Assembly: GCA_050248155.1 (NCBI GenBank)
Contig: JBFWSW010000020.1
Location: 1-64,000, forward strand
Source: VFMC01 sp050248155
Lineage (GTDB): Bacteria > Actinomycetota > Acidimicrobiia > Acidimicrobiales > Ilumatobacteraceae
DNA: 64,000 nt
Direction of reading: 5' to 3'
The notes below the pieces were generated by a model. The model saw only the letters and a list, made by a program, of their open reading frames with translations, did not search any database and was not told the origin of the DNA. The position numbers and the translations under genes are program-made. Shown piece after piece: positions 7,973 to 17,285 of this stretch (the stretch's first letter is position 1; each line of letters starts with the position of its first letter).

Positions 7973-8884
7973 TCAGCGACGGCGGCTTCGAGTGGCAGCG
8001 ATGACCGTCGCTCCGAACTCGGCGATCGCCTCGATGCACCGATCGAACGAGTCGTGCGGCGGCACGTGGACGAACCACGTCGCCCCGATCGACTCCAGCT
8101 CCGCCACGTGATCGACCAGTCCGCGACTGGCCGGCGGCTCCATCGATCGCGGCGAGGCGACCTGGATGTCGAAGGCGTCGTTCGATCGGCCCGCGACCGA
8201 CAACGCTGCACGGAGTTCGCCGATGGCATCTCCGAGCTCGGCCATGGTGGACAGAGCCGGCGTGCGGGCCGAGGCGGCCATCACCGGAGCGTATTGGTTC
8301 GGACTCCACCCACTGCCGAGTTCGACGGCGCGCCGGCGGGCCACCCTGCTGTTGCCGCCGAACCAGAGGGGAGGTCCGGAACGTTGCACGGGCAACGGTC
8401 TCGAGACCGGACCGGCGGGCGAACCGTCCATGCTGTCGTCGGCGTCGGACCACACTGCTCGCATCGAACGCAGTCCCGCCTCGAGCAGGTCGTTGCGTCG
8501 AGCGAAGTCGACGTCCAAGTGAGTGAACTCGGACCGCAGATATCCGCTGCCGACCACCATGACCAACCGGCCGCCCGACAGCACGTCGACCGTGGCAGCC
8601 GCCTTCGCCAGCAGCAGCGGTCGGTGGTACGGGACGACCGAGAGATATGTCATCAGTCGGATCCGGTGGGTGACGGCAGCGCAGAACGCCAGAGCTGCCA
8701 ACGGATCGAATGATTCGTGGCCGCCGGAAGCGAGCCACCGGCGCGACGGCGCAGGATGCTCGGTGAACCCGAGTGCAGCGAACCCGGCGGACTCGGCAGC
8801 CTTGGCGAACTCGGCGACATGGTCGGGCCGGAGGAACTCTGGCGGAGCTGGGTGTGCCAATGGATACTGGACCATGAACTCCAT
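7973..8884 (-). CDS. LLM-class oxidoreductase
   Basis: 303 aa from ATG 8884 (MEFMVQYPLAH), where family similarity begins; an open extension to 9010 is probably untranslated. Features: GFAALGFTEHPAP near residue 35, LTYLSVVPYHRPL-like strand, GGRLVMVVGSGYLRSEF near 105, and a FGGNSRVARRRAVELG loop that binds the cofactor phosphate in relatives. Likely F420- or FMN-dependent. It is divergent from the crotonase operon at 9090, so the two may share regulation. Confidence 0.87.
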   Translation of the reverse strand: MEFMVQYPLAHPAPPEFLRPDHVAEFAKAAESAGFAALGFTEHPAPSRRWLASGGHESFDPLAALAFCAAVTHRIRLMTYLSVVPYHRPLLLAKAAATVDVLSGGRLVMVVGSGYLRSEFTHLDVDFARRNDLLEAGLRSMRAVWSDADDSMDGSPAGPVSRPLPVQRSGPPLWFGGNSRVARRRAVELGSGWSPNQYAPVMAASARTPALSTMAELGDAIGELRAALSVAGRSNDAFDIQVASPRSMEPPASRGLVDHVAELESIGATWFVHVPPHDSFDRCIEAIAEFGATVIAATRSRRR

Positions 8885-9066
8885 CGCACGATGGTGCCAC
8901 GTCGACGTTCGGGACCGCCAGAGCCGCAGCCGCGAAACCTGTCCAACTTTGGCTTCTTTCTCGAGGGCGGTGCGCAAGATCGGCACTGTCCGACGGGTTG
9001 ACCGCTGCACGAACTCTGTACAAGTATGTAACAGTTGGCCGATCGGTGAGCCGCCGAGGGGGAAGC

Positions 9067-9093
9067 ATGGACACGACTGGAACGACGCGGTGA
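9067..9093 (+). CDS. Possible 8-codon leader peptide coupled to crotonase gene
   Basis: ATG 9067 follows GAGGGGG by 6 nt and encodes MDTTGTTR; its TGA (9091-9093) overlaps the GTG start of the crotonase gene at 9090. The downstream GTG has only a weak site of its own, so translation of the leader may deliver ribosomes to it. The alternative is that an indel has separated the true start from the gene. Confidence 0.35.
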   Translation: MDTTGTTR

Positions 9094-9896
9094 CCGCCGG
9101 ACCCGCGGAGGAATCGCGGATCGGCTACGAGCTCGACGGCAACATCGCATGGATCACGATTCGGCGGCCGGAGAAGCGAAATGCGATGACGTTCGACATG
9201 CTGCACGCGTTCGCCGCGGCGGTCGAGCGCGCGAACGACGACCCAGCAGCCTGGGTCGTGATCGTGACGGGATCGGGGGGTTCGTTCTGCGCCGGCATCG
9301 ATCTGCAAGACCTCGCATCGACGCCGGAGGAGAAGCGAAGCGAGGGCACGAAGCCCTGGTTCTTGGCGCGGTGCCGTAAGCCGACCATCGCTGCGATCGA
9401 TGGAGTCGCCGTCGGCATGGGCGCCGAGTTCACCTCGATGTGCGACGTTCGCATCGCGTCGGATGGTGCTCGATTCGGCTGGAACTTCGCAGCGCGAGGA
9501 CTCGTGCCCGATACAGGCGCCGGCACGTGGTTGCTGCCGCGTCTCATCGGGCCTCAGGCAGCGCTGCAACTCCTGTACCGAGGCACGGTCATCTCGGCTG
9601 ACGAAGCGCTGCGCCTCGGATACGTGACGGCAGTGGTCGCGCCCGAGCAGCTCGCCGAAGCCGCCCGGCACGAGGCCCTCTCCTGGATCAAGAACGCACC
9701 CACTGCGCTGGCGGCCATCCGCGGCCTCGTCTACGGCGGGCTGGAGCGAACGATCGACGATCATCTCGAGCACCACCGCGCCGCGCTCGAGGTGTGCTTC
9801 CACTCCGCCGACCACAAGGAGGGCGTGAGCGCGTTCCTCGAGCGGCGCGAGCCGAGGTTCACCGGCTTCGAGGCATCGCCACCACCATCGCCATGA
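9090..9896 (+). CDS. Enoyl-CoA hydratase/isomerase (crotonase) family protein
   Basis: 268 aa from GTG 9090. Crotonase landmarks: ITIRRPEKRNAMTFDM near residue 25, SFCAGIDLQDL for the first oxyanion site, and VAVGMGAEFTSMCD for the second. A Glu is present where rat hydratase has its first catalytic Glu (GAEF), while the second is replaced; the GLVPDTGAGTWLLPRLIG segment is typical of isomerase-like members. It begins a six-gene plus-strand operon (ACAD, ACAD, SDR, CoA ligase, epimerase-like), so it probably acts on an unsaturated acyl-CoA made by the neighbouring ACAD pair. Confidence 0.9.
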   Translation: MTAGPAEESRIGYELDGNIAWITIRRPEKRNAMTFDMLHAFAAAVERANDDPAAWVVIVTGSGGSFCAGIDLQDLASTPEEKRSEGTKPWFLARCRKPTIAAIDGVAVGMGAEFTSMCDVRIASDGARFGWNFAARGLVPDTGAGTWLLPRLIGPQAALQLLYRGTVISADEALRLGYVTAVVAPEQLAEAARHEALSWIKNAPTALAAIRGLVYGGLERTIDDHLEHHRAALEVCFHSADHKEGVSAFLERREPRFTGFEASPPPSP

Positions 9897-9906
9897 GGTC
9901 CATCAC

Positions 9907-10920
9907 ATGGATCTGACGCCTGCTGCCGAGGTCGTCGAGTTGCGGTCGACATTCGCCCGATTGCTCGACAACGTCAGTTCGCCCGAACGGGTGCGCGCCG
10001 CCGAGCCACTGGGATTCGACGCTGACCTCTGGCGCAGATTCCTGTCGATCGGAGTGCCGACGCTCGGCGTCTCCGAGGATCTGGGCGGACACGGTGCGAA
10101 CCTGTTGGCCCTGTGCGACATCGCGGAGGTGTGCGGACGCCACCTGGCTGCGGCACCGTTCGTCGAATCGATCGTCGCTTCTCGCCTGGTCGCTTCGCGT
10201 GGCGTGGCGTCTGATTCGATCGATCGAGCGCTGTTGACTTTGGCCCTTCGGCCGGTCGTCGACGGCACCGCCCGACTCGTGCCGGCTGGAGCAGTGGCGC
10301 AGGGGATCGCCGTCCTCGACGACGACGAACTCGCGCTGCTCGATGTTGAACCGTCGATGACCGCGATTGCGAACCTCGGGTCGATGCCGCTCGCCGATGT
10401 GTCGGTTCGGCGGACGACAGGCCGACGAGTTCTCGCTTCCGGTCCCGAAGCGTACGGCGCGTTCGAGACGGCGAAGACGGAATGGCGGGTGCTGACGGCA
10501 GCCAGTCTGGTGGGACTGGCCGACGGAGCGATGCAGCTGGGTGTCGAGTACGCAAAGTCCCGCCATCAGTTCGGTGTGCCCATTGGCTCGTTCCAGGCGG
10601 TGTCGCAGCCATTCGCCGATCACGCGACGGCTGTCGAGGGGGCCCGCCTCCTCGCGCTTCGAGCTGCGTGGGCGGCCGATCGAAACGATCCGACGAGCCG
10701 CTCCCTCGCCTCGATGGCCTTCATCTTCGCGGCGCGAACGGCTCAGCGCGCAGCTGCGCACGCCCTGCACGTGCACGGTGGGTACGGCTTCATGCTGGAG
10801 TACGACGTTCAGCTGTTCTTCCGCCGGGCCAAGGCGTGGCCCGCCGTCATCGGTGACCTGCCCGGGGAAGTGGACTGTCTGGCAACCGTCATGTTCGGCC
10901 CAGCAGCCGGTGCAGCCTGA
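9907..10920 (+). CDS. Acyl-CoA dehydrogenase, short subunit of a pair
   Basis: 337 aa, shorter than a typical ACAD (about 380-400). The N-terminal helical domain and central domain are reduced; the C-terminal part is well kept (SRHQFGVPIGSFQAVSQPFADHA and HALHVHGGYGFMLEYDVQLFFRRAK). The canonical SEPDAGSD flavin motif is missing. Its TGA overlaps the ATG of the next ACAD (TGATG). Adjacent short and long ACADs of this sort form alpha2beta2 enzymes in actinobacterial steroid side-chain degradation, with one active site per heterodimer. That assembly is inferred here from gene order and motif loss. Confidence 0.9.
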   Translation: MDLTPAAEVVELRSTFARLLDNVSSPERVRAAEPLGFDADLWRRFLSIGVPTLGVSEDLGGHGANLLALCDIAEVCGRHLAAAPFVESIVASRLVASRGVASDSIDRALLTLALRPVVDGTARLVPAGAVAQGIAVLDDDELALLDVEPSMTAIANLGSMPLADVSVRRTTGRRVLASGPEAYGAFETAKTEWRVLTAASLVGLADGAMQLGVEYAKSRHQFGVPIGSFQAVSQPFADHATAVEGARLLALRAAWAADRNDPTSRSLASMAFIFAARTAQRAAAHALHVHGGYGFMLEYDVQLFFRRAKAWPAVIGDLPGEVDCLATVMFGPAAGAA

Positions 10921-12080
10921 TGGACTTCTCGCTCGGTGCGCAGGCGGAGCAGTTCCGCCTGGAAGTTCGGCAGTTCCTCGAAGCGCACATGACCGAGGAG
11001 ATCCGACGAGAGGCCTGGCGAACGGGCACCCTGCACAACTGGGAACTCCACAGAGCCTTGGCCCAACGAGGTTGGATCGCGCCCCAATGGCCGGTCGAGA
11101 TGGGCGGTCAGGGCCGCACGGATTTCGAGATGGTGGCCATGAACGAAGAGCTTGCAGCGGCAGGGGTGCCGAACGACGGTCGTTCGACCACGATGCTCGT
11201 CGTGGAGACCTTGCGCGTGGTCGGCACTCCAGATCAGCAGCGAGACATCATCCCCAGGGTGCTCGGGGGCGACATCCTCATCTGCCTCGGCTACAGCGAG
11301 CCGGACAGCGGATCCGACGTCGCAGCCGCGAAGACGACAGCCGCTCGGAGCGGCAGCGACTGGGTCATCAACGGTCAGAAGATGTTCACGACGCTGGCCC
11401 ACGAGTCGGCCTACTGCTTCCTCCTGGCGCGAACCGACTCGACCGTCGCGAAGCACCGTGGCCTCACGATGTTCCTGGTTCCGATGGACGCGCCCGGCGT
11501 GACGTTCACACCGATCGAGACGCTGGGCGGCCAGCTCGTGAACGTCACCTTCTTCTCCGACGTCACGGTGCCCGACAGCGCGCGGGTCGGCGACGTCAAC
11601 GGCGGATGGGACGTCATGACCGTCGGCCTCGCCGTCGAACGAACCAGTCCCATCGGCCCCGGGCCGTTGCTCGACCAGGTTGTCGGGTGGGCCTCGGCTC
11701 AGCCGTCCGACGGGGGGTCGCGGCGGATCGACGCCCCGCACGTTCGCAGCGCACTGGCCAATGCTGCCATCGAAGCCGAGGTCGCCCGCCTGCTGTTCTA
11801 CAAGAGCGTGTGGGTCGGAACCCGAGGAGCACCGCCCGTCGTGGAGGGATCGATGTCGAAGTTGTTCGGCTCCGAGGCGTACAACCGAGTGCTCGCGGAC
11901 ATCATCGATTCGATCGGTCCCGAAGCGATCGTGTCATCGCCGCCGAACGGCACGTCCGTCGGCGGTGAGCTGGAGCACGCCTTTCGGTACGCCCCGTTCT
12001 ACACGATCGCCGGTGGGGTCAGCGAGATCCAACGGGAGATCATCGCGACGCGAGGGCTCGGCCTCCCCCGGTCGCGATGA
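10920..12080 (+). CDS. Acyl-CoA dehydrogenase, partner subunit
   Basis: 386 aa, with an N-terminal helical domain (EQFRLEVRQFLEAHM), PQWPVEMGGQG, a flavin-contacting GYSEPDSGSDVAAAKT motif at about residues 122-137 and a C-terminal YTIAGGVSEIQREIIATRGLGLPR tail. It is complete in the flavin motif that its partner lacks, so together the two could make one functional heteromeric dehydrogenase feeding ETF. Its start overlaps the stop of the partner gene by one base. Confidence 0.93.
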   Translation: MDFSLGAQAEQFRLEVRQFLEAHMTEEIRREAWRTGTLHNWELHRALAQRGWIAPQWPVEMGGQGRTDFEMVAMNEELAAAGVPNDGRSTTMLVVETLRVVGTPDQQRDIIPRVLGGDILICLGYSEPDSGSDVAAAKTTAARSGSDWVINGQKMFTTLAHESAYCFLLARTDSTVAKHRGLTMFLVPMDAPGVTFTPIETLGGQLVNVTFFSDVTVPDSARVGDVNGGWDVMTVGLAVERTSPIGPGPLLDQVVGWASAQPSDGGSRRIDAPHVRSALANAAIEAEVARLLFYKSVWVGTRGAPPVVEGSMSKLFGSEAYNRVLADIIDSIGPEAIVSSPPNGTSVGGELEHAFRYAPFYTIAGGVSEIQREIIATRGLGLPRSR

Positions 12081-12099
12081 CGAGGCCAGAGGTGTCGAC

Positions 12100-12966
12100 G
12101 TGACGCAGCCGAGCTACCTGGAAGCGCGCGCAAACCTGTCCGGCAGGGCAGCGATGATCATCGGCGGCGCGGGCGGGCTGGGCCGCGCGTGCACGATCGA
12201 TCTCGCTCGCGCCGGGGTGGATGTCGCTGTTCTCGATCGTGACAGGCTCGCGCTCGAGTCAACCTCCGACGAGTGCCGCTCGGCCGGACACCGCGTGCTC
12301 ACCCATGTCGGCGACGCTCGCGACGAGCAGGTGTTGGCTGCGTTCTTCGATCAGGTCGACCGCGAGTTCGGCCGGCTCGATGTCCTCCTGAACGTGGTGG
12401 GTGGCACCTTTCTGCAGCCCTTCAGCGACTCCACGCCACGCGGATGGGACGCGCTGATGCGGGCCAACTTCGTCTGGCTGCTCCACGCGATCCACCTTGC
12501 GATCCCGCGCCTGCGCGCCAGGGGCGGCGGGAGCATCATCAGCATCACATCCATCGAGGGGCACCGGGCCGGCCCGGGCGTCGCGATCTACGCCGCGATG
12601 AAGGCGGCCGTGACCAACCTGTCTCGTTCGCTTGCCGTCGAGCTGGCGAGCGACGGCATCCGGGTCAACACGATCGCTCCCGATCTCGCACCCCATGAGG
12701 GCACCGCGACGCACGCCAGCTTCGGCACCGGGTCCGTGTGGACGGAGGACGACGCCTCGCGTTTCGCCGTCACCATTCCCATGGGCCGCACCGGTACCGC
12801 GCACGACGTCTCGGGCTGTGCGCTGTTCCTGGCATCAGATCTGTCTTCCTATGTGACCGGAACGTCGATTCATCCGGACGGCGGCACGCTCGCCGCTTCT
12901 GGATGGCTGAACTGGCCGGAGGTCGGCTATTCGAACCTGCCCCCCGCATCGGCACCTCGGTCGTGA
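12100..12966 (+). CDS. Short-chain dehydrogenase/reductase
   Basis: 288 aa from GTG 12100 (AGAGG 8 nt upstream). Classical SDR: dinucleotide motif GGAGGLG at about residues 19-25, NVVGG after beta-4, and catalytic SITS plus YAAMK. The extra C-terminal tail of about 20 aa after the usual PDGG end is unusual. Likely oxidises a 3-hydroxyacyl-CoA or a ring alcohol made by the neighbouring crotonase and ACADs. Confidence 0.9.
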   Translation: MTQPSYLEARANLSGRAAMIIGGAGGLGRACTIDLARAGVDVAVLDRDRLALESTSDECRSAGHRVLTHVGDARDEQVLAAFFDQVDREFGRLDVLLNVVGGTFLQPFSDSTPRGWDALMRANFVWLLHAIHLAIPRLRARGGGSIISITSIEGHRAGPGVAIYAAMKAAVTNLSRSLAVELASDGIRVNTIAPDLAPHEGTATHASFGTGSVWTEDDASRFAVTIPMGRTGTAHDVSGCALFLASDLSSYVTGTSIHPDGGTLAASGWLNWPEVGYSNLPPASAPRS

Positions 12967-13030
12967 AGGCTCATCGCGACACGAGCGAACGGCTGGCCGA
13001 GCATCATCGAGCGCGACCGAGAGGATCCAT

Positions 13031-14557
13031 GTGACGCTGGACGACGCTGACACACTGCCCGAACTGCTCGACCGAAGGGTCGCGCACAGCGGCGACGATC
13101 ACATGCTCATCGATCAGGACGACGTGCTGACCTTTGCGGATGTTCGGGCTGCGGCATGGGACATGGCGGCGCGCTTGGCGGCCATGGGCTTCGACGAGCA
13201 CTCGACCATCGCCTGGCAACTCCCGAGCATCAGTTCGACGTTGATCACCTTCATCGCACTGCGATTGCTGGGAACCCGCCAATGTCCGCTGTTGATGGGC
13301 TTTCGCGAACGCGAGTTGGGTGTCCTGTTGCCCGCGACCAACCCGGATGCGATCCTGGTCCACCGCTCGTGGCGCGGGTTCGATCACGAGTCATTGGCGA
13401 GGGGTGTCGTCGCAGGTGCACAGCTCTCGACGTCCGTGATCGTCGTGGAGGACCTGCTGTCAGGACCGGCTGGACTCGGAACATGGACGCCGCCCGGTGA
13501 CCCCGACCGGATCCACTACATGTACACGACGTCGGGCTCGACCGGAACACCCAAGGTGGTGTGCCACACCGATCGCTCGATCTTGACGGGCGGTTTCGCC
13601 CAGTCCGCCATCTACCGGATCGACAACGCCGACGTCGCCGCGTGGATCACATCGGTCGGTCACATCGGTGGTGCCGTTGCCACCGTGCAGTCCCTCGCGT
13701 GCGGAAACGCGTGCGTGCTGATCGACCGGTTCGAGAAGGGCGCGACTGCGGAGCTCCTCCGCCGACATGACGTGTCGATCATCAATGCCACTCCTGCCGG
13801 CTTGGAGGCCCTGCTCACCGATCAGCGATCCGTGCCGACTCGGATGTTCCCGCGGTTGCGCTACTGCGCAGCCGGCGGCTCGGCGAAGTCGCCGACGCTG
13901 CACGCCGAGGTGCAGGCAACGCTCGGTGGTCGTGGCCTGCTGATGGCGTATGGCATGACCGAGATCAGTGCGATCGCGATGCCGAGCCTGGACGACAGCG
14001 ACGAGCAGTTCGAACGCACCGTCGGTACACCCGTTCCCGGGCTCTCGCTGCGGATCCTGGACGAGACAGGCGCCGAGGTGGAGCCCGGTCGGACCGGAGA
14101 GATCCGGGTCAGGGGGCCGATGGTCTGTGACTCGTACCTCTCGCCGACCGACAATGCCGACGGCTTCGACGACGAGGGCTACCTGCGCACCGGAGACCTC
14201 GGCAGCCTCCGCGCCGACGGCCACCTCGTGGTGACGGGTCGGTCGAAGGACATCATCATTCGCAAGGGAGAGAACATCAGCCCGCGCGAGGTGGAGGACG
14301 TGCTGCTCGGCATGCCCCAGGTCCGCGAGGTCGCCGTCGTCGCGGTCGCTGACCCGGCGGTCGGCGAGCGGGTGTGCGCGGTCGTCGTGCTGCACGACGA
14401 CAGCCAGCGCATCGATCTGACCGATGTCATCGAACATTGTCGCCGCGCCGGCCTGATGATCCAGAAGACACCGGAGCAACTCGAGATCGTGGTCGATCTG
14501 CCGCGCACCGCCCTCGGCAAGGTGAACAAACCAGCGCTCCGGAAGTCGTTGGCGTGA
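13031..14557 (+). CDS. AMP-dependent acyl-CoA ligase
   Basis: 508 aa. ATP-binding P-loop TSGSTGTPK near residues 167-175, the AYGMTEISA adenylate motif near 315, the YLRTGDLG hinge region and a C-terminal catalytic Lys in TALGKVNK. It should activate a carboxylic acid to its CoA thioester through an acyl-AMP. The GTG start follows GAGAGGA; an ATG two bases earlier reads directly into a stop. It is fifth in the crotonase-ACAD operon and gives the pathway its entry point; chain or ring specificity cannot be read from sequence. Confidence 0.92.
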   Translation: MTLDDADTLPELLDRRVAHSGDDHMLIDQDDVLTFADVRAAAWDMAARLAAMGFDEHSTIAWQLPSISSTLITFIALRLLGTRQCPLLMGFRERELGVLLPATNPDAILVHRSWRGFDHESLARGVVAGAQLSTSVIVVEDLLSGPAGLGTWTPPGDPDRIHYMYTTSGSTGTPKVVCHTDRSILTGGFAQSAIYRIDNADVAAWITSVGHIGGAVATVQSLACGNACVLIDRFEKGATAELLRRHDVSIINATPAGLEALLTDQRSVPTRMFPRLRYCAAGGSAKSPTLHAEVQATLGGRGLLMAYGMTEISAIAMPSLDDSDEQFERTVGTPVPGLSLRILDETGAEVEPGRTGEIRVRGPMVCDSYLSPTDNADGFDDEGYLRTGDLGSLRADGHLVVTGRSKDIIIRKGENISPREVEDVLLGMPQVREVAVVAVADPAVGERVCAVVVLHDDSQRIDLTDVIEHCRRAGLMIQKTPEQLEIVVDLPRTALGKVNKPALRKSLA

Positions 14558-15537
14558 AGGTTCTGGTCACCGGCGCGACGGGGCTGGTCGGTGCGAACGT
14601 GTGCGCTCGGCTGGTCGGGCGTGGTGACGACGTCGTCGCCCTGGTCCGCGACATCGCCCGCGCTGCCGAGCTGCGGGCGCTGGGGGTCGAGCTTGCTCTC
14701 GGCGACGTCACCGATCCTGCCTCGGTCACCAGCGCACTCCGAGATGCGTCTCACGTCGTACATGCCGCTGCGCTCCTCGGTGGAGCGACGCAGGACATCC
14801 GGCTCCACGAATCCGTCAACACCTACGGATCCCGTGTCGTGCTCGACGCAGCCGCGGCGGCAGGCGTCGTGCGTTCCGTGGTGCTCAGCTCGCACGTCGT
14901 CTTCGACCCGGCGCAGACAATCACCTGTCGGTCCACCTTTCCCGAGTTGATGATCGACACGGCGTATGCCAGCACCAAACGGATGGCGCTCGTGGATGCA
15001 CAGCGGCGCGTCGATCAGGGCGCCGACATCGTCGTCGTGGTTCCCGGCGGCGTGTACGGCCCGTCCCCCGTCATCGCGCGTTCACTCGAGCGCACCAGCG
15101 TCAACAGCCGCTTCACCGAAGCCATCGTCGGCCGGGTGCGCACCTGGGTTCGGTGGACGGTGGCGTTCGTCTTCGTGGACGACGTCACCGATGTCATCGT
15201 TCGCTCGTTGAGCGGCGCGGACGCGGGCGACATCCACCTCGCGATGGGCGATCCACTCGATGTCATGACCCTGGCCGATGCCAGCCGCCGTCTGCTCGCG
15301 ATGTGCGGGCACGAGGCCGATGTCCTCGAGTTCGCACCTGAGGACGTCCCGGTCGGGCAGGAGGACGAGTACGGCGGACCGAGCCTCGTTCGCCTGGCAC
15401 GCCGAGGCTCGCCTGTCCCACTGTTCGATGATGCGCCGACACGGTCGAAATTGGGCGTCCGACCCACGCGCTTCGAGGTCGGCGCCCGGTCAACGCTGTC
15501 GTGGTTGCGGGGGCTTCAGCTTCCGATGGAGAGCTGA
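14554..15537 (+). CDS. NAD(P)-dependent epimerase/3beta-HSD-like protein
   Basis: 327 aa, extended-SDR type: GATGLVGANV Rossmann motif at residues 7-16, VVHAAALLGG, and catalytic YASTK near residue 139. GTG 14554 overlaps the ligase stop (GTGA). Members include 3beta-hydroxysteroid dehydrogenases, reductases and sugar epimerases; the operon context favours oxidation or reduction of a CoA-bound or ring intermediate. Its 3' end overlaps the convergent ABC permease gene by 22 bp. Confidence 0.87.
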   Translation: MKVLVTGATGLVGANVCARLVGRGDDVVALVRDIARAAELRALGVELALGDVTDPASVTSALRDASHVVHAAALLGGATQDIRLHESVNTYGSRVVLDAAAAAGVVRSVVLSSHVVFDPAQTITCRSTFPELMIDTAYASTKRMALVDAQRRVDQGADIVVVVPGGVYGPSPVIARSLERTSVNSRFTEAIVGRVRTWVRWTVAFVFVDDVTDVIVRSLSGADAGDIHLAMGDPLDVMTLADASRRLLAMCGHEADVLEFAPEDVPVGQEDEYGGPSLVRLARRGSPVPLFDDAPTRSKLGVRPTRFEVGARSTLSWLRGLQLPMES

Positions 15538-17285
15538 CCCCGCCCGGTTCGCCGGCCTGCCACTTGAACCAGCACGATCACGACAGTGGCCACCAGGGTG
15601 ATGACCACCGAGAGAGCGGCGACGCGCGTGAACGAACCCGCCTCCCACTGCTGGAGCACGTAGCTGCCGATCACCACGGTGTTGGTGCCACCGAGCATCG
15701 CCGCACCCAGGACGTCGCCCGCCATCTGCACGAAGAGGAGCGCCCAGGCCGCGGTCATCCCGGCACGCAGCAAGGGCAGCTCGATTCGACGCAGGGTCTG
15801 ACCTGCCGAGGCGCTCGAGACGGCCGAGGCCTCGATCATGTCGGCGCCGATCTGCTTCGCGGACGAGTCCACGATGACGTAGCCGAAGGGCAGGAAGAAG
15901 ACGAAGTACGCCACCAACAGGATCAACGTCGTGCCTCGCAAGTTGAACGGTCCGCCCCCGAAGGCCAACGCGAACCCGCTCGCCAGGACGAGGTGAGAGA
16001 TCGTCGCCGGCAGCTTCATCACACCATCGATGAGGCGGCCGATCGCGGCGGGGCGCCGCTGCACCGACAGGGCCACGATCGCGATGACGAACACGGCGAC
16101 CGTCGCACCGATCAGACCCAGCTGGATGCTGCGGACCAGCGCCGTGCGCGAGCGAGGGTCCTCGAAGAACACCTCTCGGTAGTTGTCGAAGGTGCCCCCG
16201 TTCCACAGCGCGATGTCCTGGCTCCAGAACCGTTGGATGGACAGGATGAACAGCCCGATGAACGGCAGCAGCGACGCCACGCTGAGGTACGCGATGACCG
16301 CCACGCGGATCGGCCAGCGCAGGCGACCGAGAGCCATCTTCGTCGACCGACTTCCCCGGCCGCCGATCTTGGCGAAGTGCGAGCCCCTCGAGATGCGTCG
16401 CTGGACCGCGCTTACGAGCACCACCAGCAGCAGCACGAAGAAGTTCATGGCGATCGCGACATCGGTGTTCGGAGGGAAGCTCTGCAGCGACCGGAAGACC
16501 TGGAGCGCGAAGATCTCGATGCCGGCCGTCGGGGCGATGATCGCCGGAATGGCGTACAGGGCGAAGCAGACCACGATGCCGAGCAGACCCGCAGAGGCGA
16601 TCGCAGGCTTGACGGCCGGAAGCGTGATCCGGCGAGTGGTCGTCAGCAGGCTGGCGCCGGACGAGAGCGAGGCCTCCTCGAGCGCAGGGTCGAGATTGCG
16701 CAACGCAGCTGCGATCGGCAGGTAGGCGAACGGCACGATGAGAACGGTGTAGACGGCGAACAACCCCCACATCGAGAAGATGTCGAACGGACCCTCGTTG
16801 AGGTGGATGCCGATGACACCGACCGCATCACGGATCCAGACGTTCACGTAGCCCGCTCGTGGGGCGAACAGAACGACGTACCCGACAGAACTGGCGATCC
16901 CTGGGATCACGAGAGGCAGCAGTGGCACGATCTCGGAGAAGGCACCCAGGCCCGCATCCGTGCGTTCGTTCACCCACGCGAGGAACGACGCGATCACGAT
17001 CGCTGCGGTCGTCGCGGCGATGGCGAGCACGAGCGTCGTGAAGAACGCTTCGCGCACCTCGGCATCCTGCAGCGTCTCGGTGAACGCAGACACACTGATC
17101 GAGCCGTCCCGTACGAACACGTCCACGAGCATCTTGCCGAGCGGGTACACGACGAGACCCAAGACGACGAGCACGAGGAGCCCGGCGAAGGCACCGAACG
17201 GCGACGGCACGACACGGAACACGTTCGATGTCCGTCGAGGCATGGGCGGCGTGGGGATCTCGACGTCCGCGGACTGCGCGCTCAT
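15516..17285 (-). CDS. ABC importer permease, fused double domain (Fbp/ThiP type)
   Basis: 589 aa, with two homologous membrane halves (about 12 helices), each with an EAA coupling loop: EASLSSGASLLTTTRRITLP near residue 210 and EASAVSSASAGQTLRRIELP near 490. This two-in-one arrangement is typical of ferric-iron, thiamine and phosphonate importers. ATG 17285 overlaps the stop of the ATPase gene (ATGA), which rules out longer readings. It works with the ATPase and lipoprotein encoded just upstream. Confidence 0.92.
   Translation of the reverse strand: MSAQSADVEIPTPPMPRRTSNVFRVVPSPFGAFAGLLVLVVLGLVVYPLGKMLVDVFVRDGSISVSAFTETLQDAEVREAFFTTLVLAIAATTAAIVIASFLAWVNERTDAGLGAFSEIVPLLPLVIPGIASSVGYVVLFAPRAGYVNVWIRDAVGVIGIHLNEGPFDIFSMWGLFAVYTVLIVPFAYLPIAAALRNLDPALEEASLSSGASLLTTTRRITLPAVKPAIASAGLLGIVVCFALYAIPAIIAPTAGIEIFALQVFRSLQSFPPNTDVAIAMNFFVLLLVVLVSAVQRRISRGSHFAKIGGRGSRSTKMALGRLRWPIRVAVIAYLSVASLLPFIGLFILSIQRFWSQDIALWNGGTFDNYREVFFEDPRSRTALVRSIQLGLIGATVAVFVIAIVALSVQRRPAAIGRLIDGVMKLPATISHLVLASGFALAFGGGPFNLRGTTLILLVAYFVFFLPFGYVIVDSSAKQIGADMIEASAVSSASAGQTLRRIELPLLRAGMTAAWALLFVQMAGDVLGAAMLGGTNTVVIGSYVLQQWEAGSFTRVAALSVVITLVATVVIVLVQVAGRRTGRGQLSIGS

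Noticed and set aside
7431..9815. 794-codon minus-strand open frame
   Set aside because: Covers parts of SnoaL-like, LLM and crotonase genes in a wrong frame; no recognisable domain and no ribosome site.
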